From NCBI GenBank assembly GCA_003342895.1, contig PTFA01000111.1:222199-286198 (forward strand): a DNA stretch of 64,000 nt, read 5' to 3'. A model generated the notes under the pieces. The model made no database searches. It was given only the letters and a program-made list of their open reading frames with translations, and was not told the origin of the DNA. A program made the position numbers and the translations under genes. Shown one piece after another: positions 38,151-52,680 of the stretch. The number at the start of each line of letters is the position of its first letter. Position 1 is the first letter of the stretch. Source of the DNA: Casuarius casuarius (Eukaryota > Chordata > Aves > Casuariiformes > Casuariidae).

Positions 38151-41100
38151 TTACATTGTGGGTGACTGTTTTTATGAGGAAGCCTAGGAAAATGTAATCC
38201 TACATACGAGGGTTCCCAGACTGACCTCACAAATTCATTCCCAAAGCAAAAGCTTATGAATAAACATTAGGAGTAGCAACAGTGCAGTCAAGCTTTTTGC
38301 CATAATAGGCTTATTGTAAAGGGCACTGCAGAATACAGAGAGAATAGTTATTGGTAGGCTCACAAAATTTGAAATAATTTCAAGGTTAGAGACTAGCATA
38401 CTCCCCCACTATTTCCACAGATCTGATTAAACAGTCTCTTAAAAAGAACGAAAAAAAAAGTCACAGGGGAAGAGAGAGTCTAATATTGTACTCTATTTAT
38501 TTTAAAGAGAATTACTTTGTGTTCCCCCAGGAAGATAATAATTAAGGAGACAAAAGAAAAAAAAGTTATCTGAAGATAGGCATCATTGGTTTTATGTGTG
38601 TAAAGAAGAGCATCAGAGATTGTATTCCCTTGTGCCCTCTGTGACATGTGTACTTCGAAGGAGAAAGAGACAGAGAGACTCTAAGCAAAGGCACCTAGCA
38701 AAGGAGCTGTGATCTTTCACTTTCACCCCCAAAGACATGCACAAACTACAGGCATTTCCTTGCATAGCTATATCCAAACACTGTGCTGATAGCTACAGAT
38801 CTCTGAGTGGGAGAAGGAAAAGGAAACTGTCCACAAAGGCTGTCTGTCTAATAGCCTCTGCCAAAAATGAAGCTGTTAATCTGTGGAGTTGTTAAAGAAA
38901 CAAAATTCCCACACAGATCTAGAAAAACAAGATAAGAACAGAAAGGCAGAATTCTGGAATCCTGCATGCGAATGTGAGATGAAGGTAAAGAAAGAATAAG
39001 AAAATTGATTTTTTTATTCATAACTTTCCATATGAAGTGTTTCATTTCAGTTTTGATCTTTTTAATTTTGTTTATAACATATTTTGCTTTCTGAGTAACT
39101 TTAAGTAATGCATTAAATAATTCATTTTTTTTTCTTTTTTCAAGTAATTCATTCTCTGTGATTTAATTGCTGTGGAATATGTACAAGAATTTTATAGTGG
39201 GTTGGAAAGAGCTACATGACCTATATTAAACAAATATATATAAAAAGAGTCAGTTTGATGGCTGAAGCCCAGCCCTTATGTAAGCAGTCATCCTCATTTC
39301 CAAAATATTCACTTGCAAGAAGATTGGATGAGCATCCATATGTTACAGAAAATTTACACTGAAATAACCTGCAGGGAAGGATTATGGCAGTTTTATAGCG
39401 GGTTATATCTTTAGTCATTTTAAATAGTTTTACATGGCTTGACTTATAACTGTGAAATACAGTAGCTCTGTGGGCTAAGAAAAGCACTAGATGTATCATG
39501 CAATTGATTTTTATGTTCAAACATTTATAACGTCTGATTTGATGGAAAGAGTGCAGAGTAGTCTGGAAAAGAGGTATTTCTATGGGTGTCCTTACACTTA
39601 GAGAAAAATCATAATTTAAATATACACTCAAATAATAGAGTATCTAGAGAAGCAAACAGCTTGCACCAGTGACACTAGCTGATTTCACAGACCAGAAAAC
39701 GTGTTACAAATTGATACATTTTTATTCTGTTTTGCCATTTTCACAATTGCAAACAATTGAAGAGAACGGAATGAATCAGAGGGTATTATTACAACAGTGA
39801 TATATTATATGCTATTCTACATTTTCAGGAGATAATGCAATAGCATTCTTGTGGGTCACTACAAGTCATCATTCTTGGCAACTGTAAGCATTTGTCCACA
39901 AAACAGCTCATAGTGATGGGATGCCACAGCCCACTATATGAAATGAAATGACATATTGGGCTGTCATAACTATTGAAGCTGAAAGGGCAAATTACATTTT
40001 ATTGAGTGGATTAACAATTTGAAAAGAGTCCACTGCTACAAAAGCTATTTTAATAATGGATATATTCTGCTAGTTTCTAAGGCAGACAAGGATGAAGCCA
40101 TTTAAAGCAGAGCATTACACTAGGAGAAAAGCAGCATATGGCTACATTTGTGCTGCACTGGAGATGGGACTGCAGCAACATTGCGCTGCAAGAAGCAGGG
40201 TCACAATGCAAGTAAAACTTCGGCAATGCAGACTTTGTGGAGACTGTGAAAGCCACTTCTGACGCTACTGAGATAACTAAGTGCTAACATCCATGCAAGT
40301 GGTTTTGAGTGGTGTGGCCACGGCCCAGATAAAAGGCAGGGCAGGAAAGGGCATTATCAGACCAGCTGTTAGTGTGTACTGTTGTGGCTATGCCAAGTAG
40401 TCGCTACATCCCTTACTGAAGGCTGAAGTGATACTGTATTGGTCTTTACAGGACGTTTTCATCCTAAGTTACTACTCAGCACATGTTAATGCTTAGAGAA
40501 TGATAATACTATAAGTTGAGTTAAAATTGATATTGGCTGGTGCATTTACTTCCTGCTTTTAAATGTCATTAAATTCCTTTATAGGACTGAGTATAGCTGA
40601 AACATTAATCGTGTCTGAATCCAGATTGCCTACACATGACTGTAAAGGAAAGGAACATTCTTGAGACTCCTCAGGAATTTTATTTGTGTGGGCAAAGGCA
40701 GTTTGTTATCCTATTTGTGTAGAAAGGTGTCAATCATGTATTACAGAGCCAGATGGGCTGAAGAGCTTGTTATGTCCAGCTTTTCCTCTGTTCTTCTTCC
40801 AGAGGCTATCACCACAGAAACTGCAGTAGTTCATAACTTGGCATATTAGCTTAAGCCAGTCATCAATTTGCCTTTACTGTACATTAATATTTTCAGGCTT
40901 TAGCTGCAGTAGCTGAGGAAAAGACATGCTGCCTGATGAGGAAGTGGAGCAAATAGCTGGAGTCCAAAAGCTCTGCAGCCACTGTAGCTAAATCTAGCAG
41001 AGGCTGAGGGGCTCTGCCCCGGGAAGGGTGGAGGCAAGGCCATAGAGAAGGACAAAGGCAAGCTAGAGGAGAAAGTCCAAGCTCAGTCATAAAAACTGTG

Positions 41101-44100
41101 GTGGCACAGTAGTCAGATCTTTTAGGTTAAGTGTTGTCTGAAAGGAGTTTGGCACCATGAGCAAGAAAATTTCATCCTGTGTTCAAGCAACTGAGGGTTT
41201 GCCCATTCTTTAGCAGTTTCTCTTTCTGAGGAAAATGGGCTGTAGAATTCCAAATTTTGGCTTAATTGGTTAGGTCAAATAAGAGTAAGAATAGCTTAGA
41301 CTGAAAGTGTTAGGTTGATCTCCTGTACAGAAAGATCTCACTGAAAACAATTATGCTTATTGTTTATAGTCCACAGTAGTCAATTTAATAGGAAAATCTT
41401 GACTCATTATGTTCTTACATCATCTTGATGGGAAGAGGTGTGGAGAGCATCGTCTGCAAGGGAACATTGGCAAGAAAGGACATAACCTAGTCTTAAATAA
41501 TTTCACATCACACTAGACAAGATGGTAGAGTGAGAAAGAAGAGAGAGAGGTATCAGAATTAGCTAGGTCATGCACTTCTTCAAAGATTATGAGCATGAAA
41601 GGATTGCAGCTTTTACCAGTTCTCCATGTTTCTTGTCAATGTTGTCTTCCTCTCCTTTGTTATCTTCTGTTCCTTTTCTTCTCCATATGCTAAGAATTTT
41701 AAATAATATTAGAGATCACATTATTTGCCATCAGTTTATAATTTTGTTCCAAAATTAGATGTAGTTGGTTACCAGTGCTGAATATTGTTTGTTTGTTTGT
41801 TTGTTTGTTTATTGTTATCCCTCTGCAAGACTAAGTCTAAAAAAGTTTCTTTATCTCTAAGTAGCTAATGATATAGCTCTCTACATCATAGTTTTCTTTT
41901 TCTCATCACAATGTTATGCAATTATTTTAGCATGGTTAGTATTAAATCATTATTCAATTTAGTCAGTCTCGATGTGTCTGATAACTGTAGCCTTCTAGTG
42001 AACTTCCAAGTGCAAGCAATACCTTAAAGGAACACATTTTTAAATGGAGAAATCATAAAAAAATATCTAATTGCTTGGAGGTTTTGAATCTATGTTTAAA
42101 CCCATGTTTTAGGGAGTATCAAGCTCCTCTCCATAGTTCCTAGCATAACCAGAGAAGAAATCACAAGAACAGAAAAAGTGCTATGCTTAAAATCACCAGA
42201 TAAGTCTGAATGACAGAAAATTCAATCATTTACATGCAAATAGCTTTGAAGTTGTACTGATTCTAAAGGCGTAATGGATATTTATTAAGGTCATATTCCC
42301 CAGAGCCATTATACTTAAGTGTAAGTTGTATAAGCTGCTTATGTGCAGGCATGGCCCCCTGACTGCTATCTTAACTTTACTCTGATGATTTCTTCACTTT
42401 TCTTGCATTTTCTCCATCTTTTGTTAGTCTGTGTTTGTCAGTCTCTAACAATACAAACGAGCTGTGCCCTGAAAGCCTTAGGGATCCACACATGTCACTT
42501 GGAATAACATAGCTAACCTTTACTCAAGGTTTAGGTTACTGAATAAGGCTGCAGATAGATTGTCTTTTCTACTTTTTTTTCCCCTCATTCTCATACATTT
42601 TCTGTTTTCATCTTTTAAGTGCTGGAATTCATTCATTTGCATTCCTCAGTATGGGGGAGTTTTGAGGACTGCTGCTTGCTGTTATTATGAAAGTCCAAAA
42701 GGTAAAATGTTTTCAGGCCAAAATACATCTAGTACTTTTTTCCTAATACCATTAATGCTACATTGCTGATAAATTGCAGCAAGTATGCAAATGTTGTGCT
42801 CAGTGTGGCTTAGTTCCCATCTTAAAATTGCTCCAAATCTAACACAGCTGGTTTCTGCTAAAATTATGACTTCTTTTGCTCTGGTACAGAGTAACTGATT
42901 AATTCCATTAAGTTTAACATCCTGATAAGGCTCAGATCCTCTAGTATACTGAATAAAATCATGTCTTGTCTGGTCAGGTTTTGTAAAAGGTGTATTTTGA
43001 GAAAAAATTTAGCTCTTCTTGAATAACCCTGTGCCCTCAAAATCTGTTCAGAAGGAACCAATGATTCCTATTTTTTTATTTGCTTTTCAAATCAAAATCT
43101 TCCTTCATTTGTAAACATATTTGAATATTTGCATATCTTATTTTTCTTAAGCACCTGCCCTTTGTTCAAGTTAGGCTAAATTTTGGCTGTGCCTCAACTG
43201 TGGAACAACCCTGCTCTGTTCTGATGTGTGCCAGGAGTAGGACCCTGTAGGCATACCTCCCTTCTTTTCCCACTTCTCGTCCCCATTGTGGGTTTCTGTT
43301 GAAAGAAAACCTTGGCATTTGGGCAATAAAAGGTCCACAGAGCACTTCAGCAGGTCCTCCCAGCTAGACCTGCTGGATGTAAATTCAGCTTCAGTGGTCT
43401 TTTGTCTCTCTTTCAGCAAATGCACAAACAGTATCATTAACCTGAATTATTTTAATAGAATGTATATGTCTTGTCTGATATTATCTTGGAAAAATTCAGC
43501 TGCAGGAGAGATTCTCAGAAGTAATCTTATATCCCTTCAGCTCAAAAATAAGTTTAGAAAGCAGATGATAATTATGTTTTGCTGTTATCTCTGATGGAGT
43601 TTAGATTCTATCTCGGGAAATATATCATTCAACCAGCATGTACAAGTGCCAAAAAATCGTTATCACAAACAGTGCAGTTTAGTGGAGGTCACTGGATTGT
43701 ATCTATTTATGTCACTAGGGTTTTTGACTCTATTTTGTTTTGACTTCACTTAGGCACAGAATAAATGTGAGCATGAACAATTACCATTGCTCTGCCAGTC
43801 AGGCAATAGCAGCAGTTTGTATGAAGTAAGATACAACATGCATATAATGTTTGAACTTGTAAATTCACGTAGCCGTCCAGCTGTTGGTCTCACATACTAT
43901 TCAGTTCTCCTGTTCTTTTAGGCCAAAGAAAGTACTGCTTTACATAGAGAATAATTAAAATTCCAGTCCTGTCTTTAACTATAAATTGTGTCTTGAAACA
44001 AAATCTTCTGTTGGATTTGTGTCCATCAATGCGAAATATCAGCTGACTTTTTTTTCCCTTGAAGTGTACATCGAAATTTTTATACCAAGATTTGAAAGCT

Positions 44101-44439
44101 TGAGGCAAAACACTATGACCACTGTCCCAAAGAAGGTTCTATGGCCTCCATTTGTCTTCAAGTCACTCAGTCCCTGCCAGAACAATGGGAAAGAGTCCAA
44201 AACCTCCATAAAAAAAAACAGTTGCATTCTCTTTGGCATTTAAATCGTTTCTCTTTTTTGGTTTTGGAAATGAATGCCTTTCCTTACACTAAATGTACAA
44301 ACTGATTAATAACACAATTAATTGGAATAGTGCAGGAAGATACTTTCACAGCAAGTGAAAGCAGAGCTCCTACTCTCACACCGCTAGAAGTTATAACATT
44401 AAAATCCCTTTGAAATGATCAAATGGTCATATAGCACAT
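38151..44439. other. AT-rich unassigned DNA between two CR1 copies
   Basis: No gene recognised. It includes the longest open frame outside mobile elements (136 codons, minus, 39221-39631), which has no recognisable motif and is judged chance, and a GTTT microsatellite (41787-41810). Confidence 0.5.
41787..41810. repeat. GTTT microsatellite, 6 units
   Basis: Six uninterrupted GTTT units. Confidence 0.95.
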
Positions 44440-44698
44440 GGCAGGAGGAAGATAACAGGCACATGCTGCAACAAGAAAAGGTCAGGCTGGATATACGGAG
44501 AAATTTTTTCCCCGCAGGGAGAGTGAGGCGGTGGAACAGGTTGTCCCGCAAGGTTGTGCTGTCTCTGTCCTTGGAGGTTTTCAAACCTACCTGGACACAG
44601 CCCTGAGCAGCCTGGTCTGACCTCAGAGCTGGGTCTGCTTTAGGGAAGAGACCTCCTGAGGCCCCTTCCCACCCAAATGGTTCTGTGATTCTGATTCT
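44440..44698 (+). mobile_element. CR1 LINE, short 3' end
   Basis: About 260 bp of a plus-strand CR1. It starts around the ORF2 C-terminus: the frame from 44415 reads RLDIRRNFFPAGRVRRWNRL, which matches the family's LN-RRNFFTVRVTEHWNRLP block, then LSLEVFKPTW, matching SLE-FKTRLD. It continues through the short 3' UTR with the family's stretch before the tail (CCTTCCCACCCAAATGG) and ends with TTCTGTGATTCTGATTCT at 44681-44698. It is 5'-truncated as most copies are. The well-preserved tail makes the 3' boundary firm; the 5' boundary is within about 15 bp. Confidence 0.9.
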
Positions 44699-47600
44699 AA
44701 CCCCTCTAAGAAAGATATTCTTATTTTACCAAAAACAATTAATTTGTTTTTCTCATTACTTCATTCTCAGCCTAGGAGAAGTAGATTCTGCCTTCTTATA
44801 TCTATCGAAACAAATAGGACAAAAAAAGTTTTAGATTGTGGGGGTGAGAGGCTGCTTGAAACATTCTGCACTAAAATACTTGGGATTCAAATTTCAAATT
44901 TGGAAATAGCTTTTCTCAATAGTAAGAAGTAAATGATATTTTATTTAGCACAACTACTGTTATATATGTAATGATACTATGCGTAGAGGCCTATGGAATC
45001 TCCTCAGCTTGTAGAGTAACAGTTTGTTCTTGACTGTATGATCAGCTTAAAAAATTAAGCCTTTTGTTCCTTTATGTTTATGTTTTAATCCGAAGTGTCA
45101 CAACACCACCGTGTAAAGAAGCAAATAATAATTTCACATACTTCGGAAGAAAGACATATCTGGAATGCAAAATGTTTAGATGTTCAGCTGCTGATGGTTA
45201 GTTATTCAGTTTTTCAAGAATACAAATGCAGAAACAGGATATTTATTGGAAATTCTAAGGTAGAAGAAGGGACGTAAGTTCGGTGTACATAAGTCATAGT
45301 GGATTACGAAAGACATAGGAGCTATTGCTACTCTTGCTACAAAATTTGGTATGTGAATAGCAATCACTAGAATTTGTTAAAAGTCTTATAGCTTCTGAAA
45401 GATACTGCCTGGTCTTATTCAGAGTAGAAAACGGCATGTGACAGCTTCTGAGGAAGCTGCTTCATGACTTTGCTGTCATGCATTAATTTATATGGGGTAA
45501 ACTTAGTGCATTAAAAAATATTTAATATTTATGCTTGTTAACTTGTTAAATGAAAGACAACAGAGGACTTTGTATTTGCTTTGAACTAGTAACATGAAAT
45601 AGTAAAAATATATTTATTTTTTCCCCACTGAAGACAGGACCAAACTATCTGGTTACCATCAGCTTTCTATCTTTGGAAAATACTATTAGAATAGAACAGT
45701 GAGTATCTCTACTATGTTTATACAAACCTCCCTCCTTAGAAGTGCACTTGTCAGCTATCTACCACATTTGCAGGAGCAGCCCATCAAGTTAGGCCCTTAT
45801 GAATGGAACATCCTACCTCTAAAGCACGTGGAGATATTTAGTAGTACTTAGATATGTAAAAGAACCAAACGATTATGGTATTTCTCCCCACACACCTAAC
45901 ATCAAATGTTCCAGTACCAAATTAGTAGCTAGGCCACTCATGTCAGCTTGCAAAATATTAGAATACTTAATTGGCAAAAAGAGTCAATAATCATAAACTA
46001 TGGTGTCAGGAATAAGGGAAAGATAAAGTACTAGTGGTTCTTGACAAGGGTAAATCAACAAATCCAATGAGTATGGTTCAAATAATTAATAAAACATCGG
46101 TCCATAAGAGATACATTAGTGCTTAAAGGCCAGTCCACTATGATGCACTAGTGCGTTCATTAAGAAAAGAAAACTCTAGGGAAAACTCCTAACTGTCTTT
46201 GTTCAGATGCAATTATCTGAATTTTCTTGATGGCCACAACTTAGAAAAAATGATGTTTACACAGTAATAGATATACAGTGCCCTTCTGTTGGATGTTAGC
46301 TGTGGTGTCACCAACCCCTGAAATGTGGATAAACAACTTTGAAGAGGACACAAAAGCTTGCTTTCATTAAATTCAATCTGTTAATTTGTAACGAGTAGTG
46401 AGACAGAAACAGATATTAGTAAAGGCTCGTGCCCTGTGTATGTTAAAATCAACAATATAGTTGATGAGTGTTCAGGCCTCATACTTCAACAAATCAGAGT
46501 GATTCAGATGTGTTGCTAAACCTATCAAAGTTGCAGAGAAAAAAAGTTAGTTTCCTACTCTAATTCAGCCCCTAGAACAGCTTTCCTGTCTTCACTAACT
46601 ATGCACCAAGGATCCTCGTTTCTTTAGAGCAAAATTAGCCTTTGAAAACGTTCCTATAAGGGAAAATTACAATTTCCAGTAATCAGTCAACTGTTCCCTT
46701 TGACTTCAAAGGTCAAGAATCATTCCAGCACATCCCTGACATGCATTGATATTAAAAAGAAAATAATTAGAAGGGAAATAATAAGAGGGATTGCCAAAGT
46801 AGTTGTTTACAAACTTTAGGTTAAATTAAAAGGAAAAATTAATTTTGAGAAGGAAAAAATAATTTTGAGAAATCAGGGACATAACAAGTGTAGTTTCAAT
46901 CCATTCCTGCCCTTACTAAGCCCTCTGACTTATGATGACCTCAGGGGGAGTTCTTTACTAGCTAAAATGGGTGGAGGATGTAGTCCTTTGCTACAGAAAA
47001 GTATGTGAAACCTTTCTGAAAAGTTCAGAAAATTCTGAATGATATGTTAAAAGCAGAATTTTATTTTTTTTCCAATCTTCTTTTAACTTTTAATTTCATT
47101 GTTATTAGGTGAATTTCTTCTTGTCCTCTGTTTGTTTTCTTTTCCTCCTCATGAAGAATTCTAGAGAGAGATACATACACATTTGAACTCTAAACATGCA
47201 GATATTTTCCTGAATGAAATATTCTTGACATGTTCCTGCATCAGCATTTGTGCCAGCATTTATTCTCAAAGAGAACAGTAAGAAAAAGAGATTCTGCAAG
47301 CACACGATAGCCTCAAAGCCTGCTCAAGTGCTTGCTTGTTTCACAATGTAAACTGGTGTCTGAACCTACAAACTCTGAGTTTGACCATGCACATATTTCT
47401 TAAAAGTCTTGCATGAACTAGTCCTTGATTTGACATAGTACGGATAGTCATTTTAATAACCTAAAACTTTCTGGAACAGTATTTCGAGTAGTGAGATATT
47501 TATCTGAGATCCAGTGTTGTGGAAGAGTAAACTATATGTGCTGAATTGTTACAATTGTTCTGTCAGGAACTGACGCTGTAAAATGTTTATGTCAAAATGT

Positions 47601-48262
47601 ATTAACTAATTCTCTAAATGTTACAACATAATGCTAAAAAGAGAATCTACTTCTTCCTCCAAATTCAATTTCTCATTGTTAAAATATACTACATATTTTA
47701 AACATCTCTGTGGAACTCACCAGCATTTTAAATATATTCTACCAACCAATATACTATTGGTTGCTCTTCCTCTAGGTGCTTCCTATAGTGTTGGTAGTTT
47801 AATCAATTACATGATTTTCAATAAGATATACATTTTGAGAAGCATCTAGAAAACTGGTAACTCAGTCTATTTATGGCATCTAAGTGACTCATCTTATCTT
47901 TGTCCCTGTTTAAGGACAGTGTCAAAAATACAACGAATGTGAACATTGTAATTTCACAAAATATTTTACAGACAGCTAAGCCTTTGCACCTCAGTTATCT
48001 GCCAGGCTGAAACTTCTTTGATGAGCTCTTTCCCTTCACTCTGTGTTGTTTGATTCAGCAAATCTCTTATTATTATTCTTTTTTTTTCTCTTTTTGCTAC
48101 ATCAGCTACATTTCTCAAGGTGTTAATGCCCCTAAGTGTGCAGTTATTTGAAACACTTGAGCAACTGAAGCTAATTTAAAGTCATCCAAATAGAAACCCT
48201 TTTACCACTCTTTACTCAAATGTGTTGAGAAAAAAGTTTCCACTGAAAGTGTGAGAATGATG

Positions 48263-48388
48263 CATTATATATATGTAAAGATTATATATGTATATTATAA
48301 TAAAGATTGTTAGACTTCAAAGTAGTATCATAAAGTTTTCAACTGACTGCTATTGAAGATTATTATTACAATTATTATTATTATTATA
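48263..48388. repeat. TA- and ATT-rich microsatellites
   Basis: A TA-rich stretch (48263-48312) with a repeated TATATATGTA core, then ATT units at 48360-48388. Confidence 0.85.
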
Positions 48389-48566
48389 TCCCTCAAGGTC
48401 TTTACTAGCACTTGTTGTACTTGGGCAATACATGAACTGAGAGTTACTCATTATTAAAATGCTTTGCTTTATCAATTTCTTGCGTTTTACTGTAATTATG
48501 TTATAGATGCTTGCTGAAAACATGATAAAGTAGAAACCTAGGATGAGGGAATTTTTTTTCCCACTA

Positions 48567-48592
48567 ACTCCTTATGTTTTGACATAAGGAGT
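48567..48592. repeat. Perfect 11-bp hairpin
   Basis: ACTCCTTATGT (48567-48577), loop TTTG, ACATAAGGAGT (48582-48592). The arms are exact reverse complements. Confidence 0.9.
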
Positions 48593-49767
48593 GGTTTTGC
48601 CTCTCTTTTTCGGATAGATTCAGTCAAATTATGTACAATTCATGTCATAAAAAACACTCAATTTTTTACAATGCCAAATCAGTTGATTAATGATGGGTGA
48701 AAGTCCGTCTTCTAAACTGAACAGTTCAGACCTTTGGGATAACAGAGAACATATTTTCAAACTGAGGCACCCCTCACCCCATAAGAATAATTCTTTTCCC
48801 AGACCTTTGCAGAGCCTGTCAAGACACATTGATGATATTTAGATGTTACTTCAGTTAGTGCAGTATTCACTATATCTGTAGAAATACACTGAGAATTTTT
48901 ATATTATTACATAGGAAGAAGAAAAAATTGTCATCTTTCCTGCCTCCAGAGATAATAAACACCCTAGAAAAAGGGTCTACACAGACATCCTCATGAGGCC
49001 GTCATTGTTATTCTGTCATCTTCTTTAGGTACAGACTTTTGGGCTTGAAAGGCATTAGTCAAAAGAACTCATCATATACAGATACCAAACAGCAAATTGA
49101 GAGTCAAATTTTGTATGTTTGTGTATAGTGAATGCATAGCTTTACTATTCCAGTTCCCTTTAGAGATGGCCTAAAGTTTACAGGTTCTGTTTCTAGTCAG
49201 GGTCCTTCATGAATATGATTCTGCCTGCATTTCAGATCAGGGCCAGAACTTTAGCTAATGTAAATTGGTACAGATCTGCTGAGATCAATGATGATTTATA
49301 TTTCTTGTAGCCTGGCTCCTCTTTTATCTCACCTTGACATCCTTTTTCTGCTGACAATGGCAGCAAAGAACACACTCATTTGTCTTTTTTACTCAATGCC
49401 ATTTCCATTATTTCCTATTCCAGTTCACTAAGCTAGTGTTCTCCTCTTTAAACAGCTTTCCATGGGACTTTTCCAGTGCTCAGGTGGATTCCTTCACCTT
49501 CCCAACTCACCCTGCTGGGAAATCTCCACCTCAACTTCTGCTTTGGACAATTAGATTTTCCAGGCAGTGATTCAAATTCACATGATGCATGTTTTTGCGA
49601 GTAAGCAAAATAAATTCTTAATCCAAGTGAGTCCCATAAAAATTTTCAGGTGCTGAGCACTGCTGTCACAGTGGAATATTTTGTTGGCTGGATCCAAATT
49701 AAACTTACTCTAAAATACAAATATTTGAAATTCAGAAAGTTTTCTTTATCCTTCAATACATTCTAAG

Positions 49768-49785
49768 TTATTATTATTATTATTG
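49768..49785. repeat. TTA microsatellite, 6 units
   Basis: Six TTA units with no interruption. Confidence 0.85.
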
Positions 49786-49944
49786 TAATACATCTATTAC
49801 ATTTATATATTATTTTATGTTCATTAAAATTTGTAATCCACAGCTAGAGTGGCATTGTTTTCTCAATCAAATATGACATATTAAATTGTCCAGAGAAATA
49901 CAAAATGATATATATTAGATGAGAGGATTTGTGTACTTGTTTTG

Positions 49945-49964
49945 AAAAAAAAAAAAAAAAAAAA
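49945..49964. repeat. A20 homopolymer
   Basis: Twenty A in a row. No recognisable retrocopy lies on its 5' side. Confidence 0.95.
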
Positions 49965-52664
49965 GAAGTCTGATTGACTAAAAGTTATAATACATTTCAT
50001 CACTTTAAAACACTCTATAATGGGATACTCATTATTGCCATGTTAGACATAAGATTTACTATGGCACTGTTTGTTTTTTACAATAGGATGACTCTATTGG
50101 AATCGGTTACCTCATCAGCAGAAGAAAGAAAGAAATACAGTAGTGGATAAACACTTTTTATAGTGATGTCATCTGAAGCTATTTAATTCATGAATGAGAC
50201 TGATCTGAGAAGACAGTGTCACAACTTCAGCTAGTATAGACCGATGAAGACTGAGCAAAGGTGCTGATTTGAATCCCCTACCCCATCTCAGTGAACTGTC
50301 TCTAGCTAGAACCTAATTTTATTGCCTGCAGAAAGTCACAAGAGAAGAAAGGACATATATTAATCCTATTACAACTTGAAAGATGTGCCTTTCAAGGTCA
50401 TTGTAAAGATCAACTTTATCGTGTTCACACTGAAAAACCTGAGGAGTATTAATCATCCATACCTCCTCGGCAAGGTAAACAAATCTGCTTTGTGCTAGAG
50501 CATAGTTTTATAGTCTAGTGAATGAGCATGCCATTGCCAGCACCACTGAGCTTTGCTTTATTGAGGATGAGATAGGCACCAGTCCTCTGTGAAGAAGGCA
50601 TACAGTATACTCAGTAACAGTAAAAATAACGAGCTGTACAACCTCATGCCATTACCTTGAATGGAATTTACTCTTTGTCCTCTCTCTCTGTGGCTTAGTA
50701 ATAGTGTGGGCAAGAAGGAACATGCAGAGACACATTCAGTCATTTTCAGTATTTTTGCCAATGAGAAGTATATTGTACCATGGGAGCTATTGCTTTAGAC
50801 TCTACAACTGTAGGAGGGCTGATCTCTATTGAAAGATCAATACAACAGCCCTCTATTTCTCTTTTAGATAGGAGCCATTGTCACCCAGAATCAAAACGAT
50901 GCTTTAAAGATGCTGAATATGGCTTGCTCTTCTCTTTGAGGGCCAGATTCTACCAGCCTAACACAGACTGAACATTATCCAAAGGCCACTGATAGCAGCA
51001 GCAAGATCCAAATGCATTCAACCATTCAGATTCAGTAAGCTGCAGCAGTAATAATTTTGTTTTTCTTTCTTAAAAAAGGAATTTTCTCCTCTGTGCCATT
51101 TTCATTGGATTATTTTGGGAAGAAAATATGAGGGATGAATGCATTCAAGCACTCCGAAATCTCTCTGTATTCAGTCCTTTCTTCTGAAGAGATGCTTAAA
51201 GAGTGTTTCAAAACTGCAAGGATGGTATAATATGACCATCTTTCTACTTGTTGGTTTGCCTGCAGAGAGTGTTTAGTAGGCAAGTTCCAGAGGGTTTCAC
51301 AGGCCTCCATCCTATTTACAAGTACAATTTACAATTTAAATATACAAAGCTCTCAGTAAATTTAGGGCATGCATCTTAGAGAGTATCTCTACCTTCTTAA
51401 TTTCACAAGACTGTTAAGATAAGTAGGATGAGCGTGAGATTTTCTCAGCGCAATACCTTCCACTACACATTTTCACACAGCCATTTGACCTACAGAGCTA
51501 GAAGGAGCTGAACATGTTGGAGGACTTCTTCAGAGCTTTGGAATTCAAAATCTGGTGCTTGAAAAATGTCTGAGTTAGGCTGACAGGTAGTTAGAAGTAT
51601 TTTGAAAGTAATGCTATTTCTAATAATTGGTGACAAACTCATCCCTGAAATCTGCATGTTTCAATTAAGAAAATACTGAGCAAACACCATAGCCATGAAC
51701 AAATAAAATACAGAAAAACTATAGGAGTTCAATTAAAAAGTTTATGTGATTTCACCCTTGTGATTCAAGTTTGAAGAGCTTACACAAGCTACAGAATCTA
51801 ACTTTAAAAAAATGAACAGATAACACCTTCTGAAAATAAGGTTAATTTACAATAGCACATACTAAAATATCTAAAACTACCAGTCAATTTTAAAAGAAAT
51901 CTTTGCCAATTGTGTGGTTTTAAGTTTGCTTTAATGGTAAAATATGCCACTTTCAGGTCACAGACCGATCGCACGGTGCTAGAGAGAAAAGTCCTTTTTA
52001 TTTAATGAGCAAATCTAGTTGTTGCTGCTTATAAAGTCTTGGCTCTACAACCTCTTCCAATCTTTGTGTTTCCCAGGCTCTGTACCTTGCAATTACAGTT
52101 CTGATTTCCCAGTATCACCCACATAAGAATTTGGTGTAATAAGAAAAAGAAAAATTTGAAATGATTTCTAAATAATCTGTGTTCTCGCAGGGCTCAGAAC
52201 ATTGGAATTTAATTGGCACTTTTCACTTACTTTAGTAATATAGTAATAACTCTCTAGACTTTGAGTGTTCCATGGATTTAGTAGCTTCATGAATAATCAC
52301 CTGTCACAGAAACCTCAGACCATTCTTTATCCGGCTGGTTTGTTTAAAAATAGATGAGACTAGCTTTAGGGAATGCACTATTACACTTCTAGAAGGGACC
52401 TGCTGAATAATGCTGATCATCACACATGATTCAGTGTATAAGGTTTTCCTTTCAAGTAGGTGCTACAGACATACGTAATAGTAGAAAGAGTTCTACTGCA
52501 GGGATACCACAATTCAGACTTCAACTTCTGTTTCTGCAGCATGATTTGGTTCACTTAATCCCATTATTACCGTAATCAACTGATTAGCTTCTTTGGACCC
52601 CTAATGTGGTAGAAGATCCCCTCATGATAAATATGAGTGCTATGTTCTTGTGTAAGATAAATAT

Positions 52665-52680
52665 AATTATATATATAATT
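52665..52680. repeat. 16-bp AT palindrome
   Basis: AATTATATATATAATT, self-complementary and purely AT. Confidence 0.9.

Noticed and set aside
37551..38230. Cluster of overlapping open frames on both strands (62-106 codons)
   Set aside because: They lie in the GC-rich CR1 copy, where stops are rare. Only the decayed ORF2 frame has meaning.
39221..39631. 136-codon minus-strand open frame, longest outside mobile elements
   Set aside because: No recognisable motif, no splice context. With stop codons at roughly 7% of codons in such AT-rich DNA, about one frame of this size is expected by chance in a 64-kb window searched in six frames.
49945..49964. A20 run as the tail of a processed pseudogene; likewise A24 at 56408-56431
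   Set aside because: No cDNA-like sequence on the 5' side and no flanking duplication found.
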